This document shows, piece after piece, positions 59,564 to 64,000 of a DNA stretch of 64,000 bases. Source of the DNA: Microvirga puerhi (GTDB taxonomy: Bacteria; Pseudomonadota; Alphaproteobacteria; Rhizobiales; Beijerinckiaceae); assembly GCF_020089865.1 (NCBI RefSeq), contig NZ_JAIRBM010000015.1:49556-113555 (forward strand). Reading direction: 5' to 3'. Position numbers and translations under genes: made by a program. The stretch's first letter is position 1, and each line of letters starts with the position of its first letter. The notes under the pieces were generated by a model that was not told the DNA's origin, made no database searches, and saw nothing but the letters and a program-made list of their open reading frames with translations.

Positions 59564-59839
59564 TTAGGCCGATGGGGTGGTAGGAGTCTCTTCGCCCAAT
59601 TTGGCCTCGAGCGTTGCGACGCGGACCGCAAGCTTTTCGTTTTCCGCCCGGATTGCGACCACCATCTCGCGGAGAACCTCGACCTCTTCCCGGGTCGCGA
59701 CGTCCATATCCTGGATGAAGCGCTCGATCTGGCCTTTGACCACGGCCTCCATTTCCCGGCGGACGCCCTGCGCGGCCCCGGCAGCGTCCGTCGCGAGGCG
59801 GGCGAGTTCATCGAAAAGCCGGTTCGAGCTCTGGGTCAT
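59564..59839 (-). CDS. ubiK: UbiK-family accessory factor
   Basis: A 91-residue protein of the BMFP/YqiC family: RLFDELARLATDAAGAAQGV, then a long coiled coil (REEVEVLREMVVAIRAENEK, VRVATLEAKLGEE). UbiK promotes ubiquinone synthesis through the Ubi complex. The start at 59839 begins the conserved part. It is divergent from lgt. Confidence 0.9.
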   Translation of the reverse strand: MTQSSNRLFDELARLATDAAGAAQGVRREMEAVVKGQIERFIQDMDVATREEVEVLREMVVAIRAENEKLAVRVATLEAKLGEETPTTPSA

Positions 59840-59975
59840 GGGTCTGTCCGTGATCATGGGGCGGCGCGAATGCCGCATGAACTCACACATGGGCATTTTT
59901 ACCGACCGCCGCAACAGGGTTGACGATGAAGGCTCCAGCGGTCCAATGGCAGGAAACATGATCAAGGCTTCCTGA

Positions 59976-60842
59976 ATGCCTCTCTCCGGCCTCGCCTTTC
60001 CCATCATCGATCCGATCGCCTTCTCGATCGGCCCCTTTGCGGTCCGCTGGTATGCCCTGGCCTACGTGGTTGGCCTGATGGGCGGCTGGTTCTATGCCAA
60101 GCGCCTGGCGGCCCGAACGGCGCTTTGGACGCCCTCGCCGCAGCCGAAACCGACGGATATCGACGATCTCATCGTCTGGGTCGCGCTCGGTGTCGTCCTC
60201 GGCGGCAGGACCGGATACGTGCTCTTCTACAATCTCAGCGCCTATCTGGCCCATCCTTTGGAGATCTTCGCGGTCTGGCGCGGCGGCATGTCGTTCCACG
60301 GCGGTTTCCTTGGCGCGGCGCTCGCCATCATCCTCTTCGCCCGGTCGCGAGGTCTCAACGCCCTGACCATTCTCGACCTCGCGTCGACGGTGGCGCCGAT
60401 CGGCCTCTTCTTCGGGCGGATCGCCAACTTCATCAATGGCGAGCTCTGGGGCCGGCCTGCTCCCGATTTTCCCTACGCAATCGTGTTTCCCCACGGTGGA
60501 CCCATCCCGCGGCATCCGAGCCAGCTCTACGAGGCCTTTGCCGAGGGACTCATCTTGTTCATCGTCATGGCCATCGCCGTCCGCCGCTTCGGCTTCCGGA
60601 AGCCCGGCCTCGTGGGAGGCATCTTCCTCCTCGGCTATGCGATGGCTCGTATCGCCTGCGAGTTCTTCCGTGAGCCTGACGAGCAACTCGGCTTCCTGTT
60701 CGGTGGATCGATGTCATTCCTGGCCGGCGGCATAACCATGGGCATGCTCCTGTCCGTTCCGATGGCGATCGCCGGGATCCTCGCAATCGCTCTGGCCGCA
60801 CGCGGACGGACACGCCCCTCCGCAGCTACTGAAGCCGCGTGA
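59976..60842 (+). CDS. lgt: prolipoprotein diacylglyceryl transferase
   Basis: Adds diacylglycerol to the lipobox cysteine of lipoproteins at the inner membrane. The 288-residue protein has seven hydrophobic segments, FAVRWYALAYVVGLMGGWFY, MSFHGGFLGAALAIILFAR, the signature FFGRIANFINGELWGRP and RHPSQLYEAFAEGLILF. Its stop overlaps the next start (GTGA). Confidence 0.96.
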   Translation: MPLSGLAFPIIDPIAFSIGPFAVRWYALAYVVGLMGGWFYAKRLAARTALWTPSPQPKPTDIDDLIVWVALGVVLGGRTGYVLFYNLSAYLAHPLEIFAVWRGGMSFHGGFLGAALAIILFARSRGLNALTILDLASTVAPIGLFFGRIANFINGELWGRPAPDFPYAIVFPHGGPIPRHPSQLYEAFAEGLILFIVMAIAVRRFGFRKPGLVGGIFLLGYAMARIACEFFREPDEQLGFLFGGSMSFLAGGITMGMLLSVPMAIAGILAIALAARGRTRPSAATEAA

Positions 60843-61924
60843 CGGCCTTCGCCGACACGCTGCGCGACCTGATCGCCCTTGAGGGGCCGATCACCGTCGA
60901 GCGCTATATGGGCCTGTGTCTGACCCATTATTACGCGACCCGTGACCCTCTCGGGCAGGCGGGCGACTTCACGACCGCGCCGGAAATCAGCCAGATGTTC
61001 GGAGAGCTGATCGGCCTGTGGATGCTCGATATCTGGAATGGAATGGGCCGTCCGTCCGGCCTGCGCCTCGTCGAGCTGGGCCCGGGCCGCGGCACGCTGA
61101 TGGCGGATCTCCTGCGCGCCGCGCGGCTTCTGCCGGACTTTCTCGCCAACGCGTCGGTCCACCTCGTCGAAACGAGTCCGGTGCTTAGGGAGCGCCAGCA
61201 GGTAACGCTCTCGAAGACTGCCGTCCCCGTCACCTGGCACGATCGGCTCGAGGACGTACCGGACGGGCCCATACTGCTCGTGGCCAACGAATTCTTCGAT
61301 GCCCTACCGGTTCGGCAGTTCCTGGCGACGGAGCGCGGCTGGTGCGAGCGCTTCGTCGGCCTCGACGGTGAGGCTCTGACGTTCGGCCTGAACCCGGAAC
61401 CCGAGACCTCTCTCGGCGCGCCCATACGGCGAGGCGATGTCCTCGAATGGCCCTCGGCTACAATCTCTCTAATACAGCACCTGACCCGACGCCTCGCACA
61501 GAGAGGTGGTACCGCCCTGATCATCGATTACGGTTATTGGGGTCCGGCCTTTGGGGATACCCTGCAGGCTCTGAAAGGCCATGCCTCTGTCGATCCTCTT
61601 GCCGAAGCCGGTGAGGCAGACCTGACCACGCATGTGGATTTTCATCGGTTGGCCGAGATCGCCGCGGGCGAGCAGATCCGCGTGCATGGGATGACGACGC
61701 AAGGGGATTTCCTGGAAGCGCTGGGGATTGCCGCACGGGCCACGGCGCTCAAGCAGCGAGCGACACCTGATCAGGCAGATGCCATCGACCGAGCCCTCGC
61801 ACGCCTCACGGAGCGCGGGCCGAAGGGCATGGGGGAGCTCTTTAAGGTTTTGGCGTTAACCCATCCGGACCTTCCGGCCGTCCCCGGCCTGGCCATCCAT
61901 CCCCTCTCCTCGGCAAGGACCTGA
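60839..61924 (+). CDS. MidA/NDUFAF7-like SAM methyltransferase
   Basis: A 361-residue methyltransferase (COG1565). DFTTAPEISQMFGELIGLWM, motif I LVELGPGRGTLMADLLRA, ANEFFDALPVRQFLATERGW and IDYGYWGPAFGDTLQALKGH are conserved. The mitochondrial relative NDUFAF7 methylates an arginine of complex I, so a similar role with bacterial NADH dehydrogenase is possible. GTG start, coupled to lgt; pgeF follows after five bases. Confidence 0.92.
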   Translation: MTAFADTLRDLIALEGPITVERYMGLCLTHYYATRDPLGQAGDFTTAPEISQMFGELIGLWMLDIWNGMGRPSGLRLVELGPGRGTLMADLLRAARLLPDFLANASVHLVETSPVLRERQQVTLSKTAVPVTWHDRLEDVPDGPILLVANEFFDALPVRQFLATERGWCERFVGLDGEALTFGLNPEPETSLGAPIRRGDVLEWPSATISLIQHLTRRLAQRGGTALIIDYGYWGPAFGDTLQALKGHASVDPLAEAGEADLTTHVDFHRLAEIAAGEQIRVHGMTTQGDFLEALGIAARATALKQRATPDQADAIDRALARLTERGPKGMGELFKVLALTHPDLPAVPGLAIHPLSSART

Positions 61925-61929
61925 AGCTC

Positions 61930-62706
61930 ATGTTCGTCGAAGCGCCAGAACTCGCCTCCTATCCGAATCTGCGGCATGCCTTCTTCACGCGCGAGGGCGG
62001 CGTCTCCGAGGGGCTCTATGCGTCCCTGAACGGCGGCCTCGGATCATCGGATGATCCCGAGAAGGTGCGCGAGAACCGCCGCCGTATGGCGACGGAGCTC
62101 GAAGTGGCACCTGGGGCCCTGGTGAGCGTGCATCAAGTCCATTCGGCCGATGCCGTAGTCCTCGACGCCCCCTGGAGCGGTCCGCGTCCGAAGGCAGATG
62201 CGATGGTGACGGCGGTGCCAGGTATCGCTCTTGCCATCACGACCGCCGATTGCGGCCCCGTCCTGTTCGCCGATCCGCATGTGGGGATTATCGGGGCCGC
62301 CCATGCTGGCTGGCGCGGGGCCTTCACGGGCATTCTGGAATCAACCATCGAGGCGATGGAGACGCTTGGCGCCAGACGAGACAAAATCGTTGCGGTGCTC
62401 GGCCCGACCATCAGCCAACCCGCCTATGAAGTCGGATCCGACTTCAAACTGCGCTTCCTCGAACAGGGCCCAGAGAACGAGGCGTTCTTCGTGCCGAGCG
62501 GGCGGCCGGACCACGCCATGTTCGACCTGCCCGGCTATATCGGACGTCGACTTGAGAAAGCCGGAATCCGCGAATTCGCCAATCTGGGTCTGTGCACCTA
62601 CGCCGACGAGGAACGCTTTTTCAGCTATCGGCGCACCACGCACCGGAACGAGCCGGATTACGGACGCCTGATCTCGGCGATCACGCTCATTCCTTCATAT
62701 TTGTGA
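61930..62706 (+). CDS. pgeF: peptidoglycan editing factor PgeF
   Basis: A 258-residue multicopper-oxidase-fold (laccase-domain, YfiH) protein that removes wrongly built UDP-MurNAc-L-Ser. The zinc ligands are visible in SVHQVHSADAVVL (His), ITTADCGPVLFADP (Cys) and AAHAGWRGAFTG (His). It is the third gene of the lgt operon. The 3' end overlaps the convergent reductase gene by 20 bases. Confidence 0.94.
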   Translation: MFVEAPELASYPNLRHAFFTREGGVSEGLYASLNGGLGSSDDPEKVRENRRRMATELEVAPGALVSVHQVHSADAVVLDAPWSGPRPKADAMVTAVPGIALAITTADCGPVLFADPHVGIIGAAHAGWRGAFTGILESTIEAMETLGARRDKIVAVLGPTISQPAYEVGSDFKLRFLEQGPENEAFFVPSGRPDHAMFDLPGYIGRRLEKAGIREFANLGLCTYADEERFFSYRRTTHRNEPDYGRLISAITLIPSYL

Positions 62707-63463
62707 CGTCCGGCGTCTCCCATGCCAGATGCTGCCCGCCATCGACGGCGATCATCTGGCCAGTGACGCTGCGGGCGCCGAGCAAATACATCAGCGCGTC
62801 GCCGATATCCTCGGGGCTGCTGCCGCGCCGCAGGAGCAGTGCCTCGTTCTGCTTGGCGAAATCGTCCTCGTCCTGGCGGGCGTTCGCAAGCGTCGGCCCG
62901 GGGCCAATGGCGTTGACCCGGATGCGCGGAGCAAGGGCCTGCGCCATCGTGCGCGTCGCCGCATAGAGTGCGGATTTCGTCAGGGTGTACGAGAAGAATT
63001 GCGGCGTCGGCTTCCAGACCCGCTGATCGACAATATGGACGATGAGCCCCCTCGCCTCTTCCGGGAGGTGGCGGGCGAAGTCGCGCGAGAGCAAGGCCGG
63101 CGCACGCAGGTTCACGGCAAAATGCCGATCCCATCGTTCGGCTGAAAAAGTCAGGACTTCATCCGGCTCGAACTCGGATGCGTTGTTCACCAGAAGCGTC
63201 AACGGTCCGATGGCAGCATGGCTCATGCCGATCAGACCTTCGACCGCCTGCGCATCGGAGAGATCTGCCCGGACGATAGCAGCATGACCGCCCGCCTCAT
63301 TGATCGTCTTCGCGAGTTCTTCTGCTTCGGCAGTCGAGCGGTTGCAATGGATCGCGACGGAAAACCCTTCGCGCGAGAGCCTCTCGACGAGATGACGGCC
63401 GATCCGCTGCGCCCCTCCCGTGACCAGTGCAGCTTTTTTTGCTCTTTTTTGCCGTGATGGCAC
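62687..63463 (-). CDS. SDR-family reductase, FolM-like
   Basis: A 258-residue short-chain dehydrogenase. The NAD(P) motif is LVTGGAQRIGRHLVERL, the second motif LVNNASEFEPDE and the catalytic YTLTK (Tyr-x-x-x-Lys). TGGAQRIG and GPGPTLANARQ resemble the FolM/pteridine-reductase branch, so dihydromonapterin or pterin reduction is likely but unproven. Confidence 0.9.
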   Translation of the reverse strand: MPSRQKRAKKAALVTGGAQRIGRHLVERLSREGFSVAIHCNRSTAEAEELAKTINEAGGHAAIVRADLSDAQAVEGLIGMSHAAIGPLTLLVNNASEFEPDEVLTFSAERWDRHFAVNLRAPALLSRDFARHLPEEARGLIVHIVDQRVWKPTPQFFSYTLTKSALYAATRTMAQALAPRIRVNAIGPGPTLANARQDEDDFAKQNEALLLRRGSSPEDIGDALMYLLGARSVTGQMIAVDGGQHLAWETPDVTNMKE

Positions 63464-63756
63464 GCGACAATCCTCCTTAAGGTTAGGTGTGAAAAGTCAC
63501 CTCACATGAGAAAGCTTCACTTTTCCGGATGACGCCTCGAACAAACTAGGCCGTCAAGCGTTCTGGAAACAGGGGATGCCACAAGGGGAATTACACATAC
63601 TGTCTGCCACAATCCTGACACAGTGCCTTTCGGCGCTGTGGTGGACAAGACACAGCCCTCACGAGGCTCTCGCCTTATAAAGCACTCGTCGTCTGACTCG
63701 GCCCGAGGCTGTTGTGTGCGTGCATTGGGACCGGGCACGTGGAATAGGAAAGTATC
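63464..63756. other. intergenic region before the outer membrane protein gene
   Basis: The 293 bases hold no gene. They should carry the divergent promoters of the reductase and the outer membrane protein. TAGGAAA precedes the protein start by about six bases. No operator stands out. Confidence 0.4.
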
Positions 63757-64000
63757 ATGAAAAAAATCCTCCTCGCAAGTGTTGCTCTTTTTGGTTTCGC
63801 CGGAGCTGCTTCGGCTGCTGACCTGCCCGTGCGTGCCGCTCCCCCGGCTCCGATCATCGCAGCGGTTCCGGTCTTCACCTGGACCGGCTTCTATGTCGGT
63901 GTGAACGCCGGCTATGGCTGGAACACCAACAACGAAAACGTGTTCGTTCCGGGCATCGGCTTCGTCGATTCCGGCAGCAACGGCGGCTTCGTCGGCGGCG
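63757..64000 (+). CDS. outer membrane beta-barrel protein (partial)
   Basis: The first 81 codons of an Omp25/Omp31-like porin-family protein, cut by the window end. Signal peptide KKILLASVALFGFAGAASA, then ADLPVRAAPPAPI, the linker typical of Hyphomicrobiales outer membrane proteins, and the first barrel strand FTWTGFYVGVNAGYGW. It probably anchors in the outer membrane. Confidence 0.9.
   Translation, partial: MKKILLASVALFGFAGAASAADLPVRAAPPAPIIAAVPVFTWTGFYVGVNAGYGWNTNNENVFVPGIGFVDSGSNGGFVGG

Overview
The window looks like a chromosomal segment of a GC-rich alphaproteobacterium of the Hyphomicrobiales, most like Methylobacteriaceae (Microvirga/Methylobacterium type). This placement is inferred from gene content and order (carB-greA, Lrp, ELM1-trxB-LsrB-like LysR, AbcR-type sRNA, acyl-CoA ligase; NepR-EcfG; petPR-like genes; UbiK; Lgt-MidA-PgeF), from long CarB and UvrB versions, and from interspersed palindromic repeats; it was not tested by database search. 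No tRNA, rRNA, CRISPR array, transposase or integrase gene was recognised.

Layout. 1-3.7 kb: a cupin protein, a methyltransferase, an MFS exporter, a GtrA protein and an inverted-repeat element. 3.7-17 kb: core genes carB and greA (greA has a promoter and terminator-like leader), Lrp, ELM1-trxB, an LsrB/VtlR-like LysR gene, a probable AbcR (alpha-r15) sRNA with a LysR-type dyad in front of it, fadD-like ligase, an EF-G-like GTPase and a DUF992 protein. 17-26.6 kb: aminotransferase with a coupled small gene, Bug-type binding protein, VOC protein, periplasmic sugar dehydrogenase, DUF486, secreted C13 peptidase, SemiSWEET and a phytase-like secreted protein. 26.7-31.2 kb: a defence pair, an MmeI-like fused restriction-methylase (with a palindromic repeat inserted in frame) convergent with an Mrr-type endonuclease. 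31.4-35.8 kb: uvrB, a CML-type exporter and a decayed copy of the uvrB 3' end.

35.8-38.6 kb: an AT-rich, clearly foreign three-gene cassette on the minus strand (XRE repressor; XRE-ImmA/IrrE zinc peptidase; T4 beta-family protein) with repeat operators. This is the best candidate for an undescribed (defence or toxin-antitoxin-like) system. 39-49 kb: general stress response region: HWE histidine kinase, DUF3309, nepR-ecfG, infA, cspA, BON protein, PfpI/DJ-1 protein and small proteins. Sites matching the EcfG promoter (GGAAC-N16/17-cGTT) lie in front of nepR-ecfG, BON, PfpI and DUF992, with weaker matches before several small genes, so much of the region can be read as one stress regulon. A methyltransferase, nucleotidyltransferase and metallophosphoesterase lie in the middle of it.

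49-64 kb: Tim44-domain protein, a membrane protein, an SOS-box-controlled Y-family polymerase, ilvE, a petP-petR-histidine kinase operon, nudix and csaA, TetR, proC, YbjN, ubiK, the lgt-midA-pgeF operon, an SDR reductase and the first part of an outer membrane beta-barrel protein that runs off the window.
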